From positions 1,878,609 through 1,909,640 of the forward strand of contig RPFO01000104.1 in assembly GCA_009746045.1 (NCBI GenBank): a stretch of 31,032 nt of DNA. Reading direction: 5' to 3'. The notes under the pieces are model-generated. The model did not search any database and had not been told where the DNA came from. It worked only from the letters and a program-made list of their open reading frames with translations. Shown here piece by piece: positions 25,501 to 31,032 of the stretch. The position numbers and the translations under genes were made by a program. This stretch comes from Mesostigma viride (taxonomy: Eukaryota; Streptophyta; Mesostigmatophyceae; Mesostigmatales; Mesostigmataceae). Every line of letters begins with the position of its first letter. The stretch's first letter is position 1.

Positions 25501-26937
25501 GCATAAGCCGTACAAGGATAAAACAAACAAGTCACACGTGTCAAAAGTACAGGGCTGACCGCACCCTATAGACTCTGCAAACATTATGCCCATCAAAGCC
25601 AACTGTCTGATCCGCTTGTTGTTGCCAGGTTGCTTTCTCCTGCCACGCTTGAAGTTTTCTTCCCAGATTTCCCTCCGGCAGAGACGGCCGACCCTCGTCC
25701 CGCAGTTTCAGTTGCTGTATCCGCAGGCTCTTTCTCAGTGCCGCTTCCAAGCTCCCCCGCATCAACCGCCTCGTCAAGCTCTTCTCTCGCCCGCTTGGCA
25801 TGACGGTGCTTACCCTGCCTATCATCCGCCAAAATCCTGCCAACATCCACGACATCCTTTTCCGCATCATCCGAAGCCGGTCCACCCAGTTTCTTTTTAA
25901 ACAAGCTAGCGATGGACTCTGACTTGAAAGATACAGCACCTTTTTTGCTAGCCATTCTTTACCGCAATATTTTAAAAGTAAAACGCATCCATTGGAAACG
26001 ATCTAATGCGAGCTGCGACCATTAAAGTATCGCTTCGCCTGCATTTGCCCTCGGTAATCTGTTGCTGGCTTGCTGCGTCCTTTTACCTCCACTCCACTGC
26101 ACCGTGACAGGCAAAGCATAGAACAGTGCATAGTGCCCAATGCGTGTCTCAGAAAGACCTGCTGGCAAACAAACTGGCAAGACTTTCGCACCGTATCATG
26201 AGTGTTCCAGACAGCAAGTATAGTCCAGTAACAAGGAGTATATTGCACAACTACTAGTGGTTGACGTTGAGCCCCTACCCCCGGTCCAGTGACGCCGCGC
26301 CTCATGGCGCTCGTCAGTTGACGCCGAGCCCCTTGTGTTCGAAACCCGTTTGACGCACGAACACTTCGCGAACGTCAAAATGTTGACGATTCGGCATTTT
26401 TTTTGGCGTCAAAGTGTTGACGTTTTACCCTAAAATGTTGACGTTTCATGGCGAAATTTGTGTTTTGCGTCAACATTTGACGAAAACGTCACGTTACTAG
26501 AAACACTGTCATGGCCTGATTGCGATCATGGCCTGGCGGGTCTTATCGGGCAGCAATCTGCTTGCTACCAGTTTATTCCTGCGCTTACTATTAGTGGTTG
26601 AAAATCGGTGGACAAGTGTGTTTCCTCCTTACATTAACACGGCGTATTCATGCATACCATAAAGGGTGCATAGTGGGGCGATGCATGGGGGCCCAGCTCA
26701 TGGGGGAGCAACACGTGGTGTGTGGGGGGGGGGGGACAACACGCTGTGACAGTGCTGATGTGGTGGGGACTGTGATGTCGTCGTGATGTTTGCTGTCGGC
26801 CGCAGGCGGCGCGTTTCGTTCTGGAGAAGGCTCCATTCCCCTTCAAGTCGCAGGAGGACTACGAGCGCAGCATGCGGGTGCCCATCGGGAGAGACTTCAA
26901 CACGGACGCGGCGTTCAAGGAGATGACGCGCCCGGCG
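7251..26937 (+). CDS. UTP14: UTP14, U3 snoRNP / SSU processome subunit (15 exons, 3' end outside window)
   Basis: The spliced product belongs to the Utp14 family, nucleolar proteins of the small-subunit processome needed for 18S rRNA maturation; yeast Utp14 is known to activate the helicase Dhr1. Family landmarks appear in order: DEEIDEDNVFTEEDKQNMG (about residue 94), GYEHTSRDVARWQQVVKANR (exon 4), MRNLMFFHQLKAARMAKIKS (exon 6), ERMTLKHKNMSRWAKRALKK (exon 8), APTKGLFSLPFM (exon 10), AFAGDDVEAEFEKAK (exon 13), LPGWGQW and HVVISEKADKK (exon 14), PFPFKSQEDYERSMRVPIGR (exon 15). The 1325 codons seen exceed the usual 770-900 of human and yeast proteins because of acidic and Lys/Gly-rich low-complexity insertions. 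All introns are GT-AG and 12 of the 15 are phase 0. The C-terminal residues after TRPA lie beyond the pyrimidine tract, outside the window. The ATG at 7251 is the first in frame after a TATA box. Confidence 0.95.
7530..7882 (+). other. UTP14 intron 1 with clustered hairpins
   Basis: Short perfect inverted repeats lie at 7565-7577 (CCGTG/CACGG), 7622-7633 (CTCGC/GCGAG), 7634-7650 (GTTTC/GAAAC) and 7654-7666 (CGCGAA/TTCGCG). No convincing C/D or H/ACA snoRNA was found. Confidence 0.5.
7883..8516 (+). CDS. UTP14: UTP14 exon 2 (acidic)
   Basis: The acceptor is CTACAG|GACGAG. The exon starts with the conserved DEEIDEDNVF motif and then carries long Asp/Glu tracts, typical of Utp14 but expanded here. 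It closes with DDRYRDMIAAVKG, matching the family's short helix before the conserved core. The donor CCAC|GTGAGT leaves phase 1. The frame stays open to 8542, so the donor is set by the consensus and by the join to exon 3. Confidence 0.9.
8626..8715. repeat. 47-bp tandem duplication
   Basis: Two copies beginning GGATGCCAACATGC at 8626 and 8673, nearly identical. Confidence 0.85.
9834..10130. repeat. 56-bp minisatellite, about 5 copies
   Basis: Units contain CACACTACGAGTACTACATT and CATTATACTAGTACTACATT; the two halves are themselves related. Confidence 0.9.
10527..10655. repeat. 27-bp minisatellite, about 5 copies
   Basis: Units follow TCATTAAATAAGGTGAAACG then TGAGGTG, with single-base variants, ending about 90 bp before UTP14 exon 3. 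Confidence 0.9.
10745..10893 (+). CDS. UTP14: UTP14 exon 3
   Basis: The acceptor is GGTGGCAG|GCGGCAG and the donor CCCAAG|GTGAGTG. It encodes GSGKVSVKDLMASIVASSAK followed by an Ala/Glu-rich stretch. This is the weakly conserved linker before the LSALKRKM motif. Phase 1 in and phase 0 out join both neighbours in frame. Confidence 0.85.
10894..11923 (+). other. UTP14 intron 3, array of exon 4 acceptor echoes
   Basis: From about 11220 the intron is built of degenerate units with GGTCACTGTA, GTCGCTGTGTGT and CGGCCTGAG. These words match the DNA across the exon 4 acceptor. A C-run lies at 11391-11402. The part before 11200 is unremarkable. Confidence 0.8.
11924..12184 (+). CDS. UTP14: UTP14 exon 4 (conserved core)
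   Basis: The exon has 87 codons, with acceptor CCCCCAG|CTGGGC and donor TTCCAG|GTATGG. It encodes LGGLSALKRKMGRLEKAAEK, then PLPGPVKERLTRKAGYEHTS, then RWQQVVKANREAPTLKF. These are hallmark Utp14 core segments. Both ends are phase 0. Confidence 0.95.
12224..12540. repeat. 58-bp minisatellite, about 5.5 copies
   Basis: Copies start at 12224, 12282, 12340, 12398, 12456 and 12514. Each contains GGTATAGTGG, GGGTGGGTGAGTAACC and CTATAGAT. It begins only 40 bp after the exon 4 donor, and its sequence resembles that donor region. Confidence 0.95.
13010..13295. repeat. GTGACCTATAGTGTGTTTAT array
   Basis: Irregular repeats of about 20-30 bp built of GTGACCTATAGTG and GTGTTTATCG words. Confidence 0.85.
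13582..13701 (+). CDS. UTP14: UTP14 exon 5
   Basis: The exon has 40 codons. It encodes PKTDMEREIADLLKQSGL, matching the family segment T.LE.EI..LL, and ends AAKLTVEE. The acceptor is CCTCCAG|CCCAAG and the donor GAGGAG|GTGTGT. A near-identical copy of its start lies 126 bp upstream with its own AG (see findings), so the start could vary. Confidence 0.9.
13702..14582 (+). other. UTP14 intron 5
   Basis: It holds an echo of the exon 5 end at 13770-13799 and a weaker echo of its middle near 13938-13970. An ACTAGATAGGGTATGT repeat lies at about 14009-14103. Dispersed GAAATCTG and CCATTGCTGAA words occur at 14250-14460. A C-rich pyrimidine tract precedes exon 6. Confidence 0.7.
14583..14677 (+). 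CDS. UTP14: UTP14 exon 6
   Basis: It encodes VKARQQRLAQMRNLMFFHQL and then KAARMAKIKSK. This is the conserved basic helix near IKSK[TK][YF] of Utp14. The acceptor is CCCCCAG|GTCAAG. The donor AAAAC|GTGAGC leaves phase 2, which the first base of exon 7 completes to Thr. Confidence 0.95.
14678..15584 (+). other. UTP14 intron 6
   Basis: A 50-bp duplication (14713 and 14763, starting CGCTCCGTGCTAGTAC) lies near the start. An echo of the exon 7 start is at 15447-15468. The final 350 bp is pyrimidine-rich. The long open frame across it (14856-15794) is not supported as coding outside exon 7. Confidence 0.7.
15585..15729 (+). CDS. UTP14: UTP14 exon 7
   Basis: The acceptor is ACCCCAG|CTTCCA and the donor GCGCAG|GTGGGC. 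It encodes FHKIQRKQLQRDAEKAVRSG, then LDDMDAEEKQAAVLKQEYRR. This corresponds to the K[YF]HK segment and the following helical linker of Utp14. Confidence 0.95.
15730..16959 (+). other. UTP14 intron 7
   Basis: It holds a G-rich tract, an echo of the exon 7 end (16278-16334), partial echoes of the exon 8 start (16707-16730 and 16820-16849), and a pyrimidine-rich stretch at 16853-16902. Confidence 0.75.
15796..16173. repeat. (GTA)n/(GTG)n then (GGGGGC)n tract
   Basis: GTA and GTG units run to about 15897, then GGC, GGGGGC and GGGGGCGGC units to about 16147, and GGGGGT/GGT units to 16173. The sense RNA is G-rich and should form G-quadruplexes. Confidence 0.95.
16960..17028 (+). CDS. UTP14: UTP14 exon 8 (microexon)
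   Basis: This 23-codon exon carries the Utp14 signature ERMTLKHKNMSRWAKRALKK. The acceptor is CTGTGCAG|GAACGC and the donor CTGCAG|GTGCGG, both phase 0. It is the shortest exon seen in the gene. Confidence 0.95.
17029..17661 (+). other. UTP14 intron 8
   Basis: A CATTACTAT array lies at about 17046-17170. Echoes of exon 8 follow: its start at about 17219-17246 and its end at 17301-17336. A T-run lies at about 17396-17407. The rest is unremarkable. Confidence 0.7.
17662..17817 (+). CDS. UTP14: UTP14 exon 9
   Basis: The acceptor is CATGTGCAG|GTGCAC and the donor GAGGAG|GTGAGG. It encodes TREAISEQLRINAELTRKMD, the family segment R.AI.EQL....ELT.KM, and ends in an Asp run followed by VSEEE. Confidence 0.95.
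17818..18439 (+). other. UTP14 intron 9
   Basis: GT-rich stretch at about 17918-18065. No gene or strong exon echo recognised. Confidence 0.55.
18440..18598 (+). CDS. UTP14: UTP14 exon 10
   Basis: It encodes a Gly/Glu-rich lead, then GMAQLLEAMEEGEEDGEAPT and KGLFSLPFM. KGL[LF]S..FM is a conserved Utp14 motif. The acceptor is TCCACAG|GAGGGT and the donor TTCATG|GTGGGT, both phase 0. Confidence 0.9.
18599..19346 (+). other. UTP14 intron 10
   Basis: It contains echoes of the exon 10 end at 18655-18690, about 18951-18985 and about 19076-19110, and the 47-bp array. A T-run lies at about 19131-19140. Confidence 0.75.
18713..18947. repeat. 47-bp minisatellite, 5 copies
   Basis: Copies start at 18713, 18760, 18807, 18854 and 18901, each beginning CGTGGCTGATCATTCGCC, nearly identical. 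The array sits between two echoes of the exon 10 end. Confidence 0.95.
19347..19611 (+). CDS. UTP14: UTP14 exon 11
   Basis: The acceptor is ACCCCAG|GTGCGT. It encodes VRAMDKKRKAAENDAQRLLE, the charged helix after LPFM in Utp14. An acidic stretch and a basic SFAGVAPKRATKGGKPTKRR end follow. The donor AAGG|GTGAGG leaves phase 1. Confidence 0.9.
19612..20677 (+). other. UTP14 intron 11
   Basis: GTGATGATGTGT words repeat at about 20106-20155. An imperfect duplication around CTACCATGCATTA lies at 20281-20345. A short ATGCCACATATGAGTAGA repeat lies at 20583-20630. An echo of the exon 12 start is at 20532-20574. Confidence 0.7.
20678..20925 (+). CDS. UTP14: UTP14 exon 12 (acidic, poorly conserved)
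   Basis: The acceptor is ATCCGCAG|CTGCTG and the donor GACCTG|GTGGGT. It encodes AAEGFDDEGGERDASDSDGG, further Asp/Gly-rich sequence, and a Trp-containing end TAWAAGWGDDIGGMFDL. The support is the unbroken phase 1 to phase 0 join with both neighbours; family similarity is weak here. Confidence 0.8.
20926..21413 (+). other. UTP14 intron 12
   Basis: T-run at about 21087-21104, possible echo of the exon 13 acceptor at 21215-21243, and a 37-bp imperfect duplication (ACCATGTTACC type) at about 21300-21362. Confidence 0.6.
21414..22475 (+). CDS. UTP14: UTP14 exon 13 (large, low complexity)
   Basis: This is the largest exon at 354 codons. The acceptor is GGCAACAG|TCGGAG and the donor GAAATG|GTGGGT. 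Most of it is Lys/Gly/Glu repeats (EKGKEKGKEKG type), and a run of 13 glycines follows a short SDDDGE stretch. AAKPWLFGTP may match the NPW motif of Utp14. The end is strongly conserved: ELIAMAFAGDDVEAEFEKAK. The bulk insertion accounts for much of this protein's excess length over other Utp14s. Confidence 0.9.
22476..23675 (+). other. UTP14 intron 13
   Basis: A 68-bp minisatellite is listed separately. A GTGTGGCAGCCTTTGTGT duplication lies near 22826-22905. The last 100 bp is C-rich and ends in the exon 14 acceptor. No gene recognised. Confidence 0.65.
22902..23178. repeat. 68-bp minisatellite, 4 copies
   Basis: Copies start near 22902, 22970, 23038 and 23106. Each contains TTGTAACGGATGTACATTCC and TATAGGTATGACAAGGCGAA. 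The TATAG|GTATGA word resembles paired splice sites. Confidence 0.95.
23676..23876 (+). CDS. UTP14: UTP14 exon 14
   Basis: It encodes VPTEPVLPGWGQWESSQKKN, containing the LPGWG.W motif, and then RRKDAKQAHVVISEKADKK, matching the family's R.D..L..VI[IL]SEK. The acceptor is CCTCCCAG|ATCGGC and the donor AAGAAG|GTGGGG. Confidence 0.95.
23923..24689. repeat. 25-bp satellite-like array, about 31 copies
   Basis: The unit contains CTATCTGTTCATCCGGCG followed by CTAAATG. Only a few copies differ (near 24264, 24381-24386 and 24661-24664). Copies are head-to-tail with no spacers. The array starts 46 bp after the exon 14 donor. Confidence 0.98.
25052..26508 (-). mobile_element. hAT-like DNA transposon, non-autonomous (element 2)
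   Basis: Ends are CAGTGTTTCTAGTA in inverted orientation, with the 8-bp duplication TCATGGCC at 25044-25051 and 26509-26516. Subterminal repeats CGTCAAAATGTTGAC and variants occupy about 25080-25185 on the left and about 26260-26490 on the right. It shares layout with element 1: CAGTG ends, CGTCAA/TTGACG words, a G-run inside the left repeats (25200-25211), and a minus-strand ORF starting about 550 bp from the right end. The two differ in most nucleotide positions, so they represent separate families. No catalytic domain is present. It lies in UTP14 intron 14. Confidence 0.87.
25593..25955 (-). pseudogene. Short ORF of element 2 (N-terminal remnant, probably of transposase)
   Basis: The ORF has 120 codons starting MASKKGAVSFKSESIASLFK. 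It has DVVDVGRIL near residue 35, then a charged, low-complexity region ending GSDSWL. It matches the element 1 ORF in the first 45 residues and in position within the element. The reading is the 5' part of an element gene cut by internal deletion. Whether it is still expressed is unknown; it is antisense to UTP14. Confidence 0.55.
26806..26937 (+). CDS. UTP14: UTP14 exon 15
   Basis: It encodes AARFVLEKAPFPFKSQEDYE, then RSMRVPIGRDFNTDAAFKEM and TRPA. This is the C-terminal P[FY]PF...YER....PIG..[WF]NT...F..[LM]T.P block. The acceptor is GGCCGCAG|GCGGCG and the donor CCGGCG|GTGAGT. At least one more exon must follow to the right of the window. Confidence 0.95.
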
Positions 26938-29900
26938 GTGAGTGGATTCATTGATTCATTAATTTCATTCGTTCGTTCATTCGTTCCTTCCTTCCTTCCT
27001 TCCTTCCTTCCTTCCTTCCTTCCTTCCTTCCTACCTACCTACCTACCTACCTACCTACCTACCTACCTACCTACCTACCTACCTACCTACCTACCTACCT
27101 ACCTACCTACCTACCTACCTACCTACCTACACCTAACCTACCTACTACCTACCTACCTACCTACCTACCTACCTACCTACCTACCTACCTACCTACTACC
27201 TACCTACCTACCTACCTTACCTACCTACCTACCTACCTACCTACCTACCTACCTACCTACTACCTACCTACCCTACCTACCTACCTACCTACCTACCTAC
27301 CTACCTACCTACCTACCTACCTACCTACCTACCTACCTACCTACCTACCTACCTACCTACCTACCTACCTACCTACCTACCTCCCTACCTACCTACCTAC
27401 CTACCTACCTACCTACCTACCTACCTACCTACCTACCTACCTACCTACCTACCTACCTACCTACCTACCTACCTCCCTACCTCCCTACCTCCCTACCTCC
27501 CTACCTCCCTACCTCCCTACCTCCCTACCTCCCTACCTCCCTACCTCCCTACCTCCCTACCTCCCTACCTCCCTACCTCCCTACCTCCCTACCTCCCTAC
27601 CTCCCTACCTCCTACCTCCCTACCTCCCTACCTCCCTACCTCCCTACCTCCCTACCTCCCTACCTCCCTACCTCCCTACCTCCCTACTCCCTACCTCCCT
27701 ACCTCCCTACCTCCCTACCTCCCTACCTCCCTACCTCCCTACCTCCCTACCTCCCTACCTCCCTACCTCCCTACCTCCCTACCTCCCCTACCTCCCACTC
27801 CCTACCTCCCTACCTCCTACCTCCCTACCTCCCTACCTCCCTACCTCCCTACCTCCCTACCTCCCTACCTCCCTACCTCCCCCCCCTACCTCCCTCCTCC
27901 CTACCTCCTACTCCCTACCTCCCTACCTCCTACCTCCCTACCTCCCTCCTCCCTCCTCCTACCTCCCTCCTCCCTACCTCCCTCCTCCCTCCTCCCTCCT
28001 CCCTCCTCCCTCCTCCTACCTCCCTACCTCCCTTACCTCCCTACCTCCCTCCTCCCTACCTCCCTCCTCCCTACCTCCCTCCTCCCTCCTCCCTACCTCC
28101 CTACCTCCCTACCTCCCTACCTCCCTACCTCCCTACCTCCCTACCTCCCTACCTCCCTACCTCCCTACCTCCCTCCTCCCTACCTCCCTACCTCCCTCCT
28201 CCCTCCTCCCTACCTCCCTCCTCCCTACCTCCTACCTCCCTACCTCCCCCTCCCTACCTCCCTCCCTCCCTACCTCCCTACCTCCCTACCTCCCTACCTC
28301 CCTACCTCCCTACCTCCCTACCTCCCTCCTCCCTACCTCCCTACCTCCCTACCTCCCTACCTCCCTCCTCCCTACCTCCCTCCTCCCTCCTCCTACCTCC
28401 CTACCTCCCTACCTCCCTACCTCCCTACCTCCCTCCTCCCTCCTCCCTCCTCCCTCTCCCTACCTCCCTACCTCCCTCCTCCCTACCTCCCTCCTCCCTC
28501 CTCCCTACCTCCCTACCTCTCCTACCTCCCTCCCTCCCTCTCCCTCCTCCCTCCTCCCTCCTCCCTCCTCCCTCCTCCCTCCTCCCTCCTCCCTCCTCCC
28601 TCCTCCCTCCTCCCTCCTCCCTCCTCCCCTCCCTCCCTCCTCCCTCCTCCCTCCTCCCTCCTCCCTCCTCCCTCCTCCCTCCTCCCTCCTCCCTCCTCCC
28701 TTCCTCCCTCCTCCCTCCTCCCTCCTCCCTCCTCCCTCCTCCCTCCTCCCTCCTCCCTCCTCCCTCCTCCCTCCTCCCTCCTCCCTCCTCCCTCCTCCCT
28801 CCTCCCTCCTCCCTCCTCCCTCCTCCCTCCTCCCTTCCTCCCTCCTCCCTTCCTCCCTTCCTCCTCCTCCCTTCCTCCCTCCTCCCTCCTCCCTTCCTCC
28901 CTTCCTCCCTTCCTCCCTCCTCCCCTCCCTCTCCCTCCTCCCTCCTCCCTTCCTCCCTTCCTCCCTTCCTCCCTTCCTCCCTCCTCCTTCCTCCCTTCCT
29001 CCCTTCCTCCCTTCCTCCCTTCCTCCCTTCCTCCCTTCCTCCCTTCCTCCCTTCCTCCCTTCCTCCCTCCTCCCTTCCTCCCTTCCTCCTTCCTCCCTTC
29101 CTCCCTTCCTCCCTTCCTCCTTCCTCCCTTCCTCCCTTCCTCCCTTCCTCCCTTCCTCCCTTCCTCCTTCCTCCCTTCCTCCCTTCCTCCCTTCCTCCCT
29201 TCCTCCCTTCCTCCCTTCCTCCCTTCCTCCCTTCCTCCCTTCCTCCCTTCCTCCTTCCTCCCTTCCTCCCTTCCTCCCTTCCTCCCTTCCTCCCTTCCTC
29301 CCTTCCTCCCTTCCTCCTTCCTCCCTTCCTCCCTTCCTCCCTTCCTCCCTTCCTCCCTTCCTCCTTCCTCCCTTCCTCCCTTCCTCCCTTCCTCCCTTCC
29401 TCCCTTCCTCCCTTCCTCCCTTCCTCCCTTCCTCCCTTCTTCCTCCCTTCCTCCCTTCCTCCCTTCCTCCCTTCCTCCCTTCCTCCTTCCTCCCTTCCTC
29501 CCTTCCTCCCTTCCTCCCTTCCTTCCCCCTTCCTCCCTTCCTCCCTTCCTCCCTTCCTCCCTTCCTCCCTTCCTCCCTTCCTCCCTTCCTCCTTCCTCCC
29601 TTCCTCCCTTCCTCCCTTCCTCCCTTCCTCCCTTCCTCCCTTCCTCCCTTCCCCTTCCTCCCTTCCTCCCTTCCCTTTCCCTTCCTCCCTTCCTCCCTTC
29701 CTCCCTTCCTCCCTTCCTCCCTTCCTCCCTTCCTCCCTTCCCTCCCTTCCTCCCTTCCTCCCTTCCTCCCTTCCTCCCTTCCTCCCTTCCTCCCTTCCTC
29801 CCTTCCTCCCTTCCTCCCTTCCTCCCTTCCTCCCTTCCTCCCTTCCTCCCTTCCTCCCTTCCTCCCTTCCTCCCTTCCTCCCTTCCTCCCTTCCTCCCTT

Positions 29901-31032
29901 CCTCCCTTCCTCCCTTCCTCCTTCCTCCCTTCCTCCCTTCCTCCCTTCCTCCCTTCCTCCCTTCCTCCCTTCCTCCCTTCCTCCCTTCCTCCCTTCCTCC
30001 CTTCCTCCCTTCCTCCCTTCCTCCCTTTCCCTTCCTCCCTTCCTCCCTCCCTTCCTCCCTTCCTCCCTTCCTCCCTTCCTCCCTTCCTCCCTTCCTCCCT
30101 TCCTCCCTTCCTCCCTTCCTCCCTTCCTCCCTTCCTCCCTTCCTCCCTTCCTCCTTCCTCCCTTCCTCCCTTCCTCCCTTCCTCCCTTCCTCCCTTCCTC
30201 CCTTCCTCCCTTCCTCCCTTCCTCCCTTCCTCCCTTCCTCCCTTCCTCCCTTCCTCCCTTCCTCCCTTCCTCCCTTCCTCCCTTCCTCCCTTCCTCCCTT
30301 CCTCCCTTCCTCCCTTCCTCCCTTCCTCCCTTCCTCCCTTCCTCCTTCCTCCCTTCCTCCCTTCCTCCCTTCCTCCCTTCCTCCCTTCCTCCCTTCCTCC
30401 CTTCCTCCCTTCCTCCCTTCCTCCCTTCCTCCCTTCCTCCCTTCCTCCCTTCCTCCCTTCCTCCCTTCCTCCCTTCCTCCCTTCCTCCCTTCCTCCCTTC
30501 TCCCTTCCTCCCTTCCTCCCTTCCTCCCTTCCTCCCTTCCTCCCTCCTCCCTTCCTCCCTTCCTCCCTTCCTCCCTTCCTCCCTCCCTCCTCCCTTCCTC
30601 CCTTCCTCCCTTCCTCCCTTCCTCCCTTCCTCCCTTCCTCCCTTCCTCCCTTCCTCCCTTCCTCCCTTCCTCCCTTCCTCCCTTCCTCCCTTCCTCCCTT
30701 CCTCCCTTCCTCCCTTCCTCCCTTCCTCCTTCCTCCCTTCCTCCCTTCCTCCCTTCCTCCCTTCCTCCCTTCCTCCCTTCCTCCCTTCCTCCCTTCCTCC
30801 CTTCCTCCCTTCCTCCCTTCCTCCCTTCCTCCCTTCCTCCCTTCCTCCCTTCCTCCCTTCCTCCCTTCCTCCCTTCCTCCTTCCTCCCTTCCTCCCTTCC
30901 TCCCTTCCTCCCTTCCTCCTTCCTCCCTTCCTCCCTTCCTCCCTCCTCCCTTCCTCCCTTCCTCCCTTCCTCCCTTCCTCCCTTCCTCCCTTCCTCCCTT
31001 CCTCCCTTCCTCCCTTCCTCCCTTCCTCCCTT
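26938..31032 (+). other. UTP14 intron 15 (partial)
   Basis: The donor GTGAGT is followed by about 40 bp of ATTCATT/GTTC words and then only the simple-repeat tract, to the window edge. The acceptor is not in the window. Confidence 0.85.
26983..31032. repeat. Pyrimidine-rich compound microsatellite, >4 kb
   Basis: Successive zones grade into each other: TTCC (26983-27030), CTAC (to about 27470), CTACCTCC (to about 28440, with CTCC admixture), CTCCCTC (to about 28830) and TTCCTCCC (to the end). From 28525 to 31032 the plus strand has no A or G. Frequent one-base phase slips break the periodicity. Confidence 0.98.

Larger units (their letters stand above)
23877..26805 (+). other. UTP14 intron 14
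   Basis: At about 2.9 kb this is the longest complete intron. It holds the 25-bp array, two echoes of the exon 14 end (24698-24730, 24814-24855) and transposon element 2. About 26517-26805 is unremarkable apart from a G-run near 26726-26738. Confidence 0.75.

Overview
The window is nuclear DNA of a eukaryote, most likely a green alga. The evidence is spliced genes with GT-AG introns, exons with mostly G or C in third codon positions, a plastid-type leader on one protein, an L1-like LINE tail and very heavy simple-repeat content. No prokaryotic gene organisation is present. The lineage is an inference; the window has no rRNA or other marker.

It holds two divergent protein genes. On the minus strand, from 6721 leftwards and out of the window, are the first five exons of an M17 leucyl aminopeptidase with a probable chloroplast transit peptide. 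On the plus strand, from 7251 rightwards and out of the window, are fifteen exons of UTP14, a subunit of the U3 snoRNP / small-subunit processome. The start codons are 529 bp apart, with a TATA box 41 bp before the UTP14 start. I placed exon junctions by GT-AG sites, unbroken frame and family motifs; every junction keeps frame. This gives 255 codons for the aminopeptidase and 1325 for UTP14, both incomplete at the 3' end.

The rest is intron. Two related DNA transposons (79-1184 and 25052-26508) share CAGTG-type terminal inverted repeats, 8-bp target duplications, palindromic subterminal repeats, a G-run and a homologous short minus-strand ORF. A 5'-truncated LINE tail (about 1551-2160) lies just beside an aminopeptidase splice donor. 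Minisatellites and microsatellites fill most introns. They include about 31 near-perfect copies of a 25-bp unit and a pyrimidine-rich tract of more than 4 kb that runs off the right edge, the last 2.5 kb of which has no purine.

The most unusual feature is that many UTP14 exon ends are echoed by degenerate copies in the adjacent introns. The copies often span the splice junction. One near-perfect copy carries an intact, in-frame alternative acceptor. This suggests the introns grew by repeated local duplication across exon-intron boundaries. I saw no comparable echoes around the aminopeptidase exons.
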